A DNA stretch of 64,000 nucleotides from Calothrix brevissima NIES-22 (GTDB taxonomy: Bacteria > Cyanobacteriota > Cyanobacteriia > Cyanobacteriales > Nostocaceae), in the NCBI RefSeq assembly GCF_002367995.1, contig NZ_AP018207.1:5445963-5509962 (forward strand), in the 5' to 3' direction. The notes under the pieces are model-generated. The model searched no databases, was not told where the DNA came from, and saw only the letters and a program-made list of their open reading frames with translations. Of the stretch, positions 8,582 through 17,445 are shown piece by piece. How positions within the stretch are numbered: the stretch's first letter is position 1; every line of letters begins with the position of its first letter. Both the position numbers and the translations under genes were made by a program.

Positions 8582-9274
8582 ATGCCTCTACCCACAGTTA
8601 TTTTACCTGGATATTTAGAAAGCGCGATTGCTTATCGCCAACTGGAACAATCTTTACAACAGTTAGGTTTTCCCTCAGTCACAGTTCCCTTGCGTCGTCG
8701 GGATTGGTTTGCCTTAATTAGCGGTAGGCCTGTAACGCCTATTGTCCAGCAACTCGATTTCACAGTTAAACAGATCTTACAAAAATATAACTGTTCGCAA
8801 ATTAACTTAATTGGCCATTCTGCAGGTGGTTGGATATCGCGGATTTATTTAGGCGAGAAACCTTACGGACGCAATCCACTTGCATCTTCTCTTTGGCAAG
8901 CTCACCCTTTAGTCGCCAATTTAATTACCTTAGGTACACCCCATATTAGCCAAGAACGCTGGACGCGCTGGAATTTAGATTTTGTTACCAACAATTACCC
9001 CGGAGCGTTTTATCAAAATATTCGTTACGTATGTGTCGCTGGTAAAACCATTTTTGGTCAAAGGCGACGCGGTAGTTGGTTAGCTTACAGTAGTTACCAA
9101 TTAACCTGCGGTCAAGGTAACACTTGGGGAGATGGCATCACACCTATTGTAGCTGCTCATCTTGATGGTGCAGAAAATCTTGTGATTGAAGGCGTTAACC
9201 ATTCGCCTAGAAGCCCTGGTATTTGGTACGGTTCGCCAGAACCCTTAAAAATTTGGTCACAATATTTGGCTTAA
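8582..9274 (+). CDS. Alpha/beta-hydrolase, lipase-like
   Basis: This 230-residue hydrolase of the EstA/DUF676-like lipase branch is predicted soluble. The oxyanion-hole region appears as VILPGYLES at residues 5-13. The nucleophile elbow GHSAGG is at about 80-85, giving Ser82. The catalytic His is likely in GVNHSPRSPG near the C-terminus and the Asp in WGDGITP. No signal peptide is seen. The gene stands alone between two unrelated genes and starts at an ATG after an AT-rich leader. Likely substrate is an acyl ester or lipid; nothing in the sequence fixes it. Confidence 0.8.
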   Translation: MPLPTVILPGYLESAIAYRQLEQSLQQLGFPSVTVPLRRRDWFALISGRPVTPIVQQLDFTVKQILQKYNCSQINLIGHSAGGWISRIYLGEKPYGRNPLASSLWQAHPLVANLITLGTPHISQERWTRWNLDFVTNNYPGAFYQNIRYVCVAGKTIFGQRRRGSWLAYSSYQLTCGQGNTWGDGITPIVAAHLDGAENLVIEGVNHSPRSPGIWYGSPEPLKIWSQYLA

Positions 9275-9572
9275 TTCATTGAAAGCGGCGGGAAACTCGA
9301 TCCCCTTGTGCTTGGAGAGGGAGAACCGCCCCGCCGCCTTGGGGTATTGGGCATTGGGCAATATCAGAAACACACCGGATAAATCTCCTTGAGTCGCGGT
9401 TCATCTCCTGCTTAAAAGCGCTTGTTTTCTTATGCTTCCACTATGTTTTGATAGAACTTTATCTATCACAAGCATGATTATCATAAATTCTAATTTAATT
9501 AGATTTTTTAATATTTCTTAGTTAAAATCGTAATATTAATACACATTTACATCATGTAAAGAGGTGTCAGCC

Positions 9573-10202
9573 ATGCAAAGTACCCAGTTCGATAGGATTT
9601 TGCGGCGACTAGCGACCATATTATCAGTCGTAATTTTGACATTGTGCTTGATTGACCTCACTACGGAAGTTTTACTGTCTTTTTATTACGAACCAACAGC
9701 AGGCGGTGCTTATCGGTCATTGAAAACAATCGATACTACCGTAGCTTATGGTTGGTTATTTCATAAAGCACATGAATTTGCTGGTAATAGTGTAATTGCG
9801 ATCGCCTTAATTCAACTTGTAGTCATGTTTTTAGGTAGACAATTCCGCAAGAGTTGGTTAACTGCTTGGATTAGCGGAATTTTCTTTACCCTCAGCGCGA
9901 TCGCTCTTGATTGGACAGCTATGCTTCTCGACTGGACTCAAGAAGGCTACTGGCGGTTCATGATTGAGTTAGGAAGTATCGAAGCCATTCCTGTCATCGG
10001 CGGACAATTACGGAATATCCTGGTAGGTGGCGACGCAATTAATACCATCACAGTCCAGCACCTTTACGCTTTAAACAGCTATATTATTTCCCCCATTGCT
10101 TTATTGCTGGCGATCGTGCATTTATCTGCTTTACTGTGGCAAGAGAAAGAAATATACAGCAACTTGCATCAACTTCCAGCAGCTTCACTAGTGGAAAGTT
10201 GA
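9573..10202 (+). CDS. Divergent cytochrome b6 paralogue
   Basis: The 209-residue membrane protein aligns without gaps to the PetB core: FYYEPTAGGAYRSL, GWLFHKAHEFAG, a GYW motif and EAIPVIGG match b6 positions. Start ATG 9573 follows GAGG; a GTG at 9564 is less likely. Four His ligate the two b hemes in PetB. Here only two are kept: His67 (equals His86) and His183 (equals His202). Gln81 replaces His100 and Asn168 replaces His187, while spacing is exact (101 and 102 residues). The N-terminal Cys that binds heme c is also absent. His163 lies nearby and might substitute. Its 3' end overlaps the antiporter gene on the other strand by 34 bp. Role unknown. Confidence 0.75.
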   Translation: MQSTQFDRILRRLATILSVVILTLCLIDLTTEVLLSFYYEPTAGGAYRSLKTIDTTVAYGWLFHKAHEFAGNSVIAIALIQLVVMFLGRQFRKSWLTAWISGIFFTLSAIALDWTAMLLDWTQEGYWRFMIELGSIEAIPVIGGQLRNILVGGDAINTITVQHLYALNSYIISPIALLLAIVHLSALLWQEKEIYSNLHQLPAASLVES

Positions 10203-12088
10203 GCCAGCTTTGCTAAAGGAACCTCTTCTACCTCAGGTAAAGTTTCCAGTGGTAGACGAGTAGACTTACTTCCACCAGATAAACGTTTAAGAAGATTTGG
10301 TCTGGGGTCATGTAACAGGTAGATAATGCGATCGCCTACTTCCCATTCTTGATTAACAGGCATTACCTGTAAACGTTGTTCCCTTTCCAACAACAGAGGT
10401 ACTAAAATCCCAGTCCGAATCTTTTCTTGGATGTGATCCTGTTGACTTGCAAATTCCAACTCACTCAGCGTTGTCGTTCCCAGTTTCACCCGCCCATCAT
10501 TCAAATACTCATTCCAAGTTTTAATCGCCAAGTCTGAGACAAAAGCTTGATTAACTTTACTCGTTGCCGAATTATTAGCTTGTGGATCGCGCGGATAAAC
10601 CGCTAACACGCGCGGCGGGTTAAATTCCTCAGCCGCCCGTTGCGCCAAAACAAAATTTACCTCACCATTACTAGTCATCGCCAAAAAAGTGCCCATCGAT
10701 GCTAATCCCGCCTCTTCTAACACATCTGTATCTAAGGCACTACTAGCAATTACGCGCAAATTCTGGGCTTCAGCTTGAGCAAAGCAATCTGGGTCTGTAT
10801 CAATCATCACCACATTTTCCCCCCGTTCTTGAAAGAATCGGGCAATCAACAGACTCAACGGATTGCAACCGACAATTACCGCCCCAGTCGCCTCTTTTGA
10901 AGTAATTTGCAGCCACTTAGCAATCTGTCCGGCTGTGAGTCCTTGGCAAACAACAGTCATGATAATGGTCAAGAAAACCAGAGCTTTAATCGCATCGCCC
11001 CCATTAATACCGCGTTGCGTCAAGGAAATGGCAAATAAAGACGCCACAGAAGCCGCCACAATTCCTCTAGGTGCAACCCAGCTTAAAAATAATTTCTGTC
11101 GCCAATTTAAGTCACTATTCCAGGTACATAACAGGATGTTAATCGGTCTCACGACAAACATCAGCACCAAAACCGTGAGTAAACTACCCCAACCTAAAGC
11201 AAACACGCTGGCAATAGATAAATCGGCTGCAAGTAAGATAAATAGTACAGAAACGCTGAGAATTGTTAATTGACCTTTAAAATGGCGTAAAAGTCGTTCC
11301 TCTGGTACCGAAGAGTTAGCGAATACCGCCCCAGCCACAACCGTTGTCATTACGCCCGACTCACTGCGAATAGTCTGCGCTAAGGTAAACAGACCCCAAA
11401 GTATAGCCAGTACCACCAAATTTTTCAATTCAAACGACAGAAAATTAGCTCGTTTGAAAATCAAACTCATTAAATAACCACCAGCTGCGCCAATAGTTCC
11501 ACCTACAGCCAGACGCATCAGCAAACCGATGATGGCATTTAACGGGTCTGCATCGCCGTTTAAAATCGTATCCAAGACCACGAACGCCAAAATTGCGCCA
11601 ACTGGGTCAATTAATACCCCTTCGCCTTCTAGTAGGGTGGCTACTTGGCGATCGACGTTAATTTGTTTCAGCAGGGGATTAATGACTGTGGGGCCTGTAA
11701 CCACAATTATCGAGGCGTAGAGAAACGCAATATTCCAGGGAAACTCTCCCAACCAGTGAGCCGCCATACTTCCACCTAGCAGCGTCACCAGCGTTCCTAG
11801 AGTAACTAGCAATTGTAGGCTGACAGAAACCCTACCCAACTCACGCAAATCCAGGTTTAGTCCACCCTCAAACAAAATTATTGCCGTTGCGAGAGCGACA
11901 ATCACTTCCAAACCCGTACCCAGCAAATGCGGGTGCAATAGACCTACACCATCAGACCCCAGCAAAATGCCCAACAACAGCAATAATACAATGCTGGGTA
12001 CCCGGAGATAGGCAGCCAGGACTTGGGCGCTAATACCTGCAAAAACAGCAGTCACCATCTGTAAGGTGATTTCAAAAGATGCTTCCAT
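10169..12088 (-). CDS. CPA1-type sodium/proton antiporter with RCK domain
   Basis: The 639-residue protein has an N-terminal membrane domain of about 12 helices (residues ~10-400) of the Na+/H+ exchanger family, with LFEGGLNLDL and an acidic pair in the EGEGVLIDPVGA segment. A cytoplasmic TrkA-N/RCK-like Rossmann domain starts at about 405 (VIVGCNPLSLLIARFFQERG) and ends the nucleotide strand in IDTD. A further TrkA-C-like region follows. It exchanges monovalent cations for protons at the cytoplasmic membrane and probably senses nucleotide or cation through the RCK domain. It runs convergently with the b6-like gene and overlaps its end. The ion specificity cannot be read. Confidence 0.88.
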   Translation of the reverse strand: MEASFEITLQMVTAVFAGISAQVLAAYLRVPSIVLLLLLGILLGSDGVGLLHPHLLGTGLEVIVALATAIILFEGGLNLDLRELGRVSVSLQLLVTLGTLVTLLGGSMAAHWLGEFPWNIAFLYASIIVVTGPTVINPLLKQINVDRQVATLLEGEGVLIDPVGAILAFVVLDTILNGDADPLNAIIGLLMRLAVGGTIGAAGGYLMSLIFKRANFLSFELKNLVVLAILWGLFTLAQTIRSESGVMTTVVAGAVFANSSVPEERLLRHFKGQLTILSVSVLFILLAADLSIASVFALGWGSLLTVLVLMFVVRPINILLCTWNSDLNWRQKLFLSWVAPRGIVAASVASLFAISLTQRGINGGDAIKALVFLTIIMTVVCQGLTAGQIAKWLQITSKEATGAVIVGCNPLSLLIARFFQERGENVVMIDTDPDCFAQAEAQNLRVIASSALDTDVLEEAGLASMGTFLAMTSNGEVNFVLAQRAAEEFNPPRVLAVYPRDPQANNSATSKVNQAFVSDLAIKTWNEYLNDGRVKLGTTTLSELEFASQQDHIQEKIRTGILVPLLLEREQRLQVMPVNQEWEVGDRIIYLLHDPRPNLLKRLSGGSKSTRLPLETLPEVEEVPLAKLAQLSTSEAAGS

Positions 12089-12248
12089 GTTGTAGATTTT
12101 GAGCGATAAATATCAAAATCTTTTGTAAAGAAGAGTAAATATTACCTCTAAAGGGTACAACATCACACCCTTTTTCGTGATTAAAATCAAATTTTTTTCC
12201 ATACTTAGTTTCTTATAATACTATATTTTCATTTGGTTGGCAAAAAGG

Positions 12249-12440
12249 ACGGTGGGGCATGGGACAAGGGGGACAAGGGGGACAAGGGGGACAAGGGGGA
12301 CAAGGAGGACAAGGGGGACAAGGAGGACAAGGAGGACAAGGAGGACTAATGACCAATGACCAATGACCAATGACCAATGACCAATGACCAATGACTAATG
12401 ACTAATGACCAATGACTAATGACTAATGACTAATGACTAA
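12249..12440. repeat. Tandem 9-mer and 7-mer repeats
   Basis: About eleven copies of the 9-mer GGGGGACAA or its GGAGGACAA variant (12259-12345) are followed by a run of 7-mers AATGACC and AATGACT (12347-12440). This is the longest such block in the window and lies in the 424-bp spacer between the antiporter and tRNA-Glu. The rest of the spacer is AT-rich without clear features. Confidence 0.9.
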
Positions 12441-12512
12441 AAATTTTTTTTGTAGAGACTGTTGACAACTTCTGAAAAATTGGTTAATTTATAAAAGGCT
12501 TGAGTCCGACGC

Positions 12513-12585
12513 GCCCCCATCGTCTAGAGGCCTAGGACACCTCCCTTTCACGGAGGTAACGGGGATTCGAATTCCCCTGGGGGTA
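12513..12585 (+). tRNA. trnE: tRNA-Glu (UUC)
   Basis: A complete cloverleaf is readable. The acceptor GCCCCCA pairs with TGGGGGT, and the anticodon arm CCTCC-CTTTCAC-GGAGG gives anticodon TTC. The T arm GGGGATTCGAATTCCCC is perfect and A85 is the discriminator. CCA is not encoded. In cyanobacteria this charged tRNA also feeds tetrapyrrole synthesis through glutamyl-tRNA reductase. Confidence 0.97.
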
Positions 12586-12645
12586 TTAAAAATAAAAGTG
12601 AACTGCGATCGGTAGTTTTACTTTTGGTCTATATCTAAAATTTAA

Positions 12646-12687
12646 AACCTATCCTAAGTTTTTGATGTGTACTTAGGATAGGTTTTT
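12646..12687 (+). terminator. Intrinsic terminator after tRNA-Glu
   Basis: A perfect 14-bp stem, AACCTATCCTAAGT with ACTTAGGATAGGTT, has an 11-nt loop and a run of five T. It lies 60 bp after the tRNA and would end its transcript. Confidence 0.85.
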
Positions 12688-12706
12688 GGTATTCACATTG
12701 ATTGAG

Positions 12707-12828
12707 GGGACATCCAATTTTTTAAATACCCAATAAATTTGTAGTGCGAGCATCTTGCTCGCTTTTGAACACCAGTGAGCAAGATGCTCACACTACGACA
12801 TATGGGTAATTTATTTTTTGTAAGTCCC
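12707..12828. mobile_element. MITE-like element, family A, copy 1
   Basis: A 122-bp element runs from GGGACATCC to GTAAGTCCC. Its ends are imperfect inverted repeats (GGGACATCCAATTTTTTAAA against GGGACTTACAAAAAATAAAT). The centre is a long palindrome, AGTGCGAGCATCTTGCTCGC and its complement. A near-identical copy is at 35434-35558. It has no coding capacity. Confidence 0.8.
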
Positions 12829-12834
12829 GATCGG

Positions 12835-13428
12835 CTACTGACTAGCTATTTGCTGGACACGTTGGTAAATAGCTACAAGATTTAACTGCAGATCTTTGGT
12901 GAGGCGATTTTCGATAATTGCGATAGGCATAGTGAGCTTAGGCCAAACTTGAATTGTGTAGCAGAGATTTGTACCTGTCATCTCACCGTTGGTATAAGGC
13001 TCTAAGCACCAACTACCAGAAAAGCCTTTAAAATCTCCTTCTACCATGCAGAATTTGATTTCTTGCAGGAATGATTCTTGCAAATCAAGCACTACACGGG
13101 CACAAAAGTTAAAGTTGAGTAAGCGTTGGGAACCTACTTGTTCAAGACGAATACCACCATCAGGATGATTTAACAGACAACTTTTAGCCAAATTAGGAAT
13201 GAAATCGGCTAAAGCTTCGTAATCGGTCAATACTTTCCAGATTTGCTCTACTGGATGGGGTATCTGGATTTTCGCGGTGATTTGTCGTTGTCTATCGGCG
13301 ATTTTTTCAATTTGGATATCTACAGATGGCGCAACACCTGTATCAAGGTTCAAATTGGGTTCTAGGCTGGTTTCGTCACTAGCGGTTTCAAAATTCATGT
13401 CCGCTTGAGTGTTAGGTTGTTCAATCAC
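12835..13428 (-). CDS. SRPBCC (START/polyketide-cyclase-like) protein
   Basis: This 197-residue cytosolic protein has a ligand-binding SRPBCC fold from about residue 45. Recognisable pieces are the first strand and helix (KIQIPHPVEQIWKVLTDYEALADF), the LEQVGSQRLLNFNF segment and a C-terminal helix (NRLTKDLQLNLVAIYQRVQ). Relatives include the COQ10/ribosome-toxin-like cyclase family and cyanobacterial proteins of unknown ligand. The first 40 residues are acidic and probably disordered. Its start lies inside the end of the upstream sensor kinase gene (8-bp overlap), so the two are translated together. That suggests the SRPBCC protein works with, or is controlled with, the sensor. Confidence 0.8.
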   Translation of the reverse strand: MIEQPNTQADMNFETASDETSLEPNLNLDTGVAPSVDIQIEKIADRQRQITAKIQIPHPVEQIWKVLTDYEALADFIPNLAKSCLLNHPDGGIRLEQVGSQRLLNFNFCARVVLDLQESFLQEIKFCMVEGDFKGFSGSWCLEPYTNGEMTGTNLCYTIQVWPKLTMPIAIIENRLTKDLQLNLVAIYQRVQQIASQ

Positions 13429-15484
13429 TTTCAGAATATAGTTTACTTTCGTCAGCGAACTGGGGTAGGGTCAAGGTAAAACAAATTTTGCTCAGATCGG
13501 AATCGGCAATTTGTGTACTCTCAACGGCAATTGTCCCATTTAAATGCTGCACAAGGGATTTGGCTAAAGCTAAACCTAAACCAGTCCCAGGAGTCCAGCG
13601 TCCTTTACCACGACGGAATTTGTCAAATATATAAGTCGCTTCTTCAGACGAGATTCCCCGTCCTGTATTAGTCACTTTAATAATAACTTGATCTACCAGT
13701 TGGTTAACTTGGTGATTGGCTTGTAACTCGACAATGGTGTCATGCTCTGAGTATTTACAAGCATTAGTCAACAACTCTTGGAGAATGCGGTCAAAACTTT
13801 CGATTTCCGTTTGCAGTTTTAAGGAATCTTTTGGTAAATCGAGAGTAATGCTGAGTGATTTCTCTGCTAGTTTGGTCTCGAAGGAAGCTGCTAAATCTTG
13901 AACTCTCGTATTTAAATCGATATTTTTAAATAGTGGAGTTGCTTGTTTTGACTCGAGTTTTTGGAGTGTGAGCAAGTCATTAATCAAGTTGATTTCTTTG
14001 CTACATTCCTGCTCTAAAATATCGAGATAGCGATTTTGCCGATCGGCGGTGATTCCTGGCAAGCGTAAATTTTTAATTGACATCATCATATTTGTCAATG
14101 GATAGCGCAAGCGATCGCTCATATTGCTCAAAAATTCATCTTTGAGTTCGTTGAGTTCTCGCAATTGCTCTACATATTGCCTTGTGCGTTCGTGCAATTT
14201 CGCTTGTAGTTCCAGGCTGCTTTGAAGTTTGGCTGTGCGCTCATCAACTAAATTTTGGACTTGTCGCAATGTTTGTGACTGAATAATCGCATTGCTGACT
14301 TGGGCACAAACCATTTCTACCAAATTTAATTCTGCTGCTTGCCAAGTACGAGCTGCTGCTTGCTGTAATACCAAAAATCCTAAGATTCTACCTTGACTTT
14401 CTAATGGCATTAACAGCATCGCTGGATATTGCTCAAATGCAAACTGTGGTGCAGCTGCTACAATATCTTTTTGTTCTGCATAGTCATTTATGACTATCGG
14501 TTTTACAGAGTCGGCGAAGATGTGTTGGCATAAGCCACACTCAGCAATCACAAATGATTGGTCATTTAAAATATCTGATGTACTGCTAGAAAGATTTTGA
14601 ATATCCTTAGTCCACTGTCTGACTATGGTGGCTTTAGCGTTAGGAATTTGTTTTTTCGTGCGATTGCGGAACAGGGGATCTGTATACTTCAACATAATAA
14701 ACAGTCCCCGATCTGCCTGTAGCGATTCTGCTGCTGAAGCGATCGCTAATTGCAGCATTTGATTTAACTCTAAATTGCTGCGGCTAAGTACAGTTAATTG
14801 CTTGATCAGGTTTTGATATTGATCGTTTTTTTGCAAAGACTGCTGTTGATCAGCGATCAACTGTGATTGTGCGACTTGCGCCACTGCGATCGCGCAAGAT
14901 GACTCGATACTTTTTAGCAGTAGTTGTTCCGATTGAGTCCAATTATGGGGATGAAATTTAATTAAGCTAATTACCCCATTATTTTTACCGCGAAATCTGG
15001 TAGGAATTGCCAAAACTGCTTTAATTGGTAATGGTAAAGATTGACAACCATTTTCCAGGCTTTTTTGAATAGTGGAAATGTCCTCAATATTTAAAGGTTC
15101 AGGCGCGCATTGAACTACATTCAGTTCCATGAGTAACTGTTCTGTGGAGAATATTTCCTCTGACTGCGGTAACCCTAGATATTCTTCATGACACCAATAA
15201 GCACTAGTGGATTCAGTAGATGGCTCGCTCATCACTGTCACTAAGCAACAATCTACCTCAAAGGTAGTTCCCAGGAGTTTCGCCAGTTCTTGCAGCATTA
15301 ATATCGTCGCTGGTTTGGTAGCGATGAGTTGATTAATCTGTTCTAACAACTGGTGGGCTGTTTCTTCCGGATGCTGCATCAGCTTGACTGGGTATGATTG
15401 TAGTCGATCTACGTCATCTGGGCACTGTGGTGGCGATGATAAACGCTTTTTCATTCCTGGTACGCTCTTGGATAACGACCCCAT
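13421..15484 (-). CDS. GAF-domain sensor kinase with Asp in place of H-box His
   Basis: The protein has 687 residues and no membrane segment. Two GAF-type domains span roughly 40-200 and 230-400. A coiled coil (~405-445) leads into a HisKA-like dimer domain and a HATPase domain at ~550-680. The ATP site is intact: N-box ELLTNACKYS, G1 VTNTGRGIS, F-box YIFDKFRRG and G2 GTGLGLALAK. The phospho-acceptor motif, normally SHELRTPL, reads SDRLRYPL, so position 457 is Asp. The codons sit exactly on a HIP1 octamer (14111-14118). It therefore cannot autophosphorylate on His in the normal way and may act as a pseudokinase or regulate a partner. It is co-translated with the SRPBCC gene downstream. Confidence 0.85.
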   Translation of the reverse strand: MGSLSKSVPGMKKRLSSPPQCPDDVDRLQSYPVKLMQHPEETAHQLLEQINQLIATKPATILMLQELAKLLGTTFEVDCCLVTVMSEPSTESTSAYWCHEEYLGLPQSEEIFSTEQLLMELNVVQCAPEPLNIEDISTIQKSLENGCQSLPLPIKAVLAIPTRFRGKNNGVISLIKFHPHNWTQSEQLLLKSIESSCAIAVAQVAQSQLIADQQQSLQKNDQYQNLIKQLTVLSRSNLELNQMLQLAIASAAESLQADRGLFIMLKYTDPLFRNRTKKQIPNAKATIVRQWTKDIQNLSSSTSDILNDQSFVIAECGLCQHIFADSVKPIVINDYAEQKDIVAAAPQFAFEQYPAMLLMPLESQGRILGFLVLQQAAARTWQAAELNLVEMVCAQVSNAIIQSQTLRQVQNLVDERTAKLQSSLELQAKLHERTRQYVEQLRELNELKDEFLSNMSDRLRYPLTNMMMSIKNLRLPGITADRQNRYLDILEQECSKEINLINDLLTLQKLESKQATPLFKNIDLNTRVQDLAASFETKLAEKSLSITLDLPKDSLKLQTEIESFDRILQELLTNACKYSEHDTIVELQANHQVNQLVDQVIIKVTNTGRGISSEEATYIFDKFRRGKGRWTPGTGLGLALAKSLVQHLNGTIAVESTQIADSDLSKICFTLTLPQFADESKLYSESD

Positions 15485-16249
15485 TTTTTTGCACCCAACC
15501 TCGTTGGCTTACTTAGTTATTCACCTTTTTTTATGTTTGGTGCACCCTGATGAATTACAAATCTTTAATGAAGACTTCTCTCACCTGTTATAGCCCCTTT
15601 CTATGTCAGATGACTAAGTATTTGGTATATTAAACGATTTTTTACACAAGTAATCAGATATCTAAGGATATACTAGAACACCTTTGCCAGATTGTGTTTA
15701 ACTCGCTCAGGTTCGGTTAATTTACTAACTTGGACATAGAATATCCTGTCTGTAACTATACATAAACCGTAATTTCTCTGGAATTGAAGCCAAAAGTCTG
15801 GCAGTGCCCCCCGTGTTAACACGGAGAACTAACTGGCAAATCATTATATTTTTTTCACAATTCCTGTTCTCAGTAAACTAAACCTCTATGGGTCTGTTTA
15901 AAGCTAAAATCCGATTTAGGCAGAGCTTTAGAAACAATGTAGATACCTACTTGCTTTTAAAAGCCAAGTATAGATGGGTATTGTTGCTTCACTCCTATGC
16001 TGAATAATCATTTATTTAATATGCTGATGATTTCGATCTGTCAAGTGATGTCAAACCCCCAGGGGGTAAAATAACGATCTTTCTCATCGCTGAACGATCG
16101 CGATCGCCCTCGATCAATTTCCTCATTACTTAATAGATGTTTCACAAGTTTGATATAAGATTTATTTATAGTTTAGATAAAATTCAATGCTGAATGCAGC
16201 TTAGTTTTCCGAATCAGTAATAACTAGGCTGCATTCAGATGTAGAAAAA
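15485..16249. other. Long non-coding spacer with palindromes
   Basis: No convincing gene is seen in these 765 bp. A short palindrome CCGTGTTAACACGG lies at about 15811. The inverted repeat TGAATGCAGC / GCTGCATTCA (16191-16235) lies just past the stop of the RHH gene and may terminate it. A double HIP1-like run (CGATCGCGATCGCCC) is near 16096. Confidence 0.5.
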
Positions 16250-16585
16250 CTAGCCAGCCAAACTGTCGATGCTTAGAGGAACCATATCGCCATTTCTTGT
16301 TAGTCCTAAAAGCATCGGCTGTTGTGGTTGAATGACTTGACCTGTGAGTACACAACGTTCTTCTTGTTGCGCCGTGGCTGCTATGCTCGCTCGGATATCA
16401 GTACGGGAAAATCGCGGTTTCCACTCACCGGATTTTTGCTGCACATAATTCCAGAGAATATCTCGAATTAAGGCTTGATATCCCTGATTTCCAGCAATAT
16501 CTTTGAGTTTCTCTTTGAGTTCTCGTTCTAAACGGATGCTGGTAACTTCCATATCGGTGGTTGGGGTGCGAGCGATTGTATGCAT
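16250..16585 (-). CDS. Small ribbon-helix-helix-like protein
   Basis: The 111-residue product has a ribbon-helix-helix-like core at residues 13-50 (VTSIRLERELKEKLKDIAG, then a second helix ALIRDILWNYVQQ), the layout of CopG/MetJ-type DNA-binding dimers. The C-terminal half (CVLTGQVIQPQQPMLLGLTRNGDMVPL) resembles a small beta domain seen in cyanobacterial relatives. It probably binds DNA as a dimer. No toxin partner is next to it, so an antitoxin role is unproven. A ribosome site GGAGAAA precedes the ATG. The target is unknown. Confidence 0.65.
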   Translation of the reverse strand: MHTIARTPTTDMEVTSIRLERELKEKLKDIAGNQGYQALIRDILWNYVQQKSGEWKPRFSRTDIRASIAATAQQEERCVLTGQVIQPQQPMLLGLTRNGDMVPLSIDSLAG

Positions 16586-16936
16586 GACTTTTTCTCCTTT
16601 AAGGTATGGACAGGATAGTAATACAAGTGTAGTATGTTTAAAGGAATGTTCAATAGGTGAAATTTTCTGTGAAATCCATTTTCCCCATCTCTACTTCTTT
16701 AGGTGCTACCAACTGCCGATCCAGTCGGGAATCAGCACTGTTGGGAGTGGAGTATTTTTTTATGGGTAATGGTGGCTACAAGTATGGGCAATTCACAGAC
16801 AGTAATTCTGATTTGAGAGATATCAGCATTGATGGGCTGAGTGCAAAACCACAACTAGACATAACAAGCGGGAGGTACAGGCGCAAGAGTCATACTGTAC
16901 CGATATAGACCAGAAAACTTTAAGGTCAATTTCCTA
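16586..16936. other. Spacer, possible very small frame
   Basis: A 48-codon frame from ATG 16762 to 16908 starts MGNGGYKYGQFTDS. It has no clear ribosome site or family, and I do not call it a gene. Nothing else is clear before the terminator. Confidence 0.3.
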
Positions 16937-16972
16937 CCCCCGCTTCAGAGAAACAAGAAGCGGGGGTTTTTT
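16937..16972 (+). terminator. Strong intrinsic terminator
   Basis: CCCCCGCTT pairs with AAGCGGGGG over a 12-nt loop and is followed by six T. It closes a plus-strand transcript just before the ribosome site (AAGGAG, 16976-16981) of the HNH-like gene. The upstream gene it would serve is not clear. Confidence 0.85.
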
Positions 16973-16988
16973 CATAAGGAGTCAAGCT

Positions 16989-17429
16989 GTGACGATCGCA
17001 ATGCAAGTGTTAGAGCAATATGTAGTGGTAATTCCTGAAAATTACTTACCACTGTTTCCAGTCAATATCAAGCCATCAAAACAATTCAATTTGGCGATAG
17101 CAGGCGGATTGATATTAGACGCGCTAAAACACATTGGGTTAAAAATTGCAGCTGGTGGACGTAAGGGTAAAGTTTCTGCTAATAGGCGAGAAATGTTGCG
17201 GCCAGACAATAACAGTTGCCAATATGGCGATAGTAACCAAAATCTAACACTAGAGCATGTCAGTTTGCGATCGCCTGGTGCTTCTTATACAGGGAATAAC
17301 TACCGCAACAGAAATCGCCGGATAACAAAGGCTGGTATGCGACTGCGTAGCCAACTCCAGCCGATTTTACCACCAACGATTTTTGTCTACAAACAGTTCT
17401 GGATCAATTTGCAAGCAAACCTGGAATAA
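16989..17429 (+). pseudogene. Degenerate HNH endonuclease-like protein
   Basis: The 146-residue frame keeps the skeleton of a common cyanobacterial HNH protein: ENYLPLFPVNIK at the start, then RREMLRPDNNSCQY, NLTLEHV, and a C-terminus AGMRLRSQLQPILPPTIFVYKQFW. The functional core is damaged. The usual CxxC (CQYCGS) is CQYGDS. The segment that should hold the second CxxC and the last metal-binding His (WDNVVTACxxCN) has collapsed to NNYRNRNRRITK. The acidic HNH residue pair is partly kept (LEHV). Missing residues in the N-terminal half suggest in-frame deletions. GTG 16989 has a good ribosome site at 16976-16981. Catalysis is very unlikely, though a translated, non-nuclease product is possible. 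Confidence 0.7.
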
Positions 17430-17445
17430 CAGGAGAGCAGAAGGA

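Noticed and set aside
12249-12440. CRISPR array
   Set aside because: The repeats are 7- and 9-mers in direct tandem without spacers. No cas genes are nearby.
16657-16908. 83-codon plus-strand frame before the terminator
   Set aside because: Weak start, no family, and it begins in the divergent leader of the RHH gene. A shorter frame from 16762 is noted only as possible.
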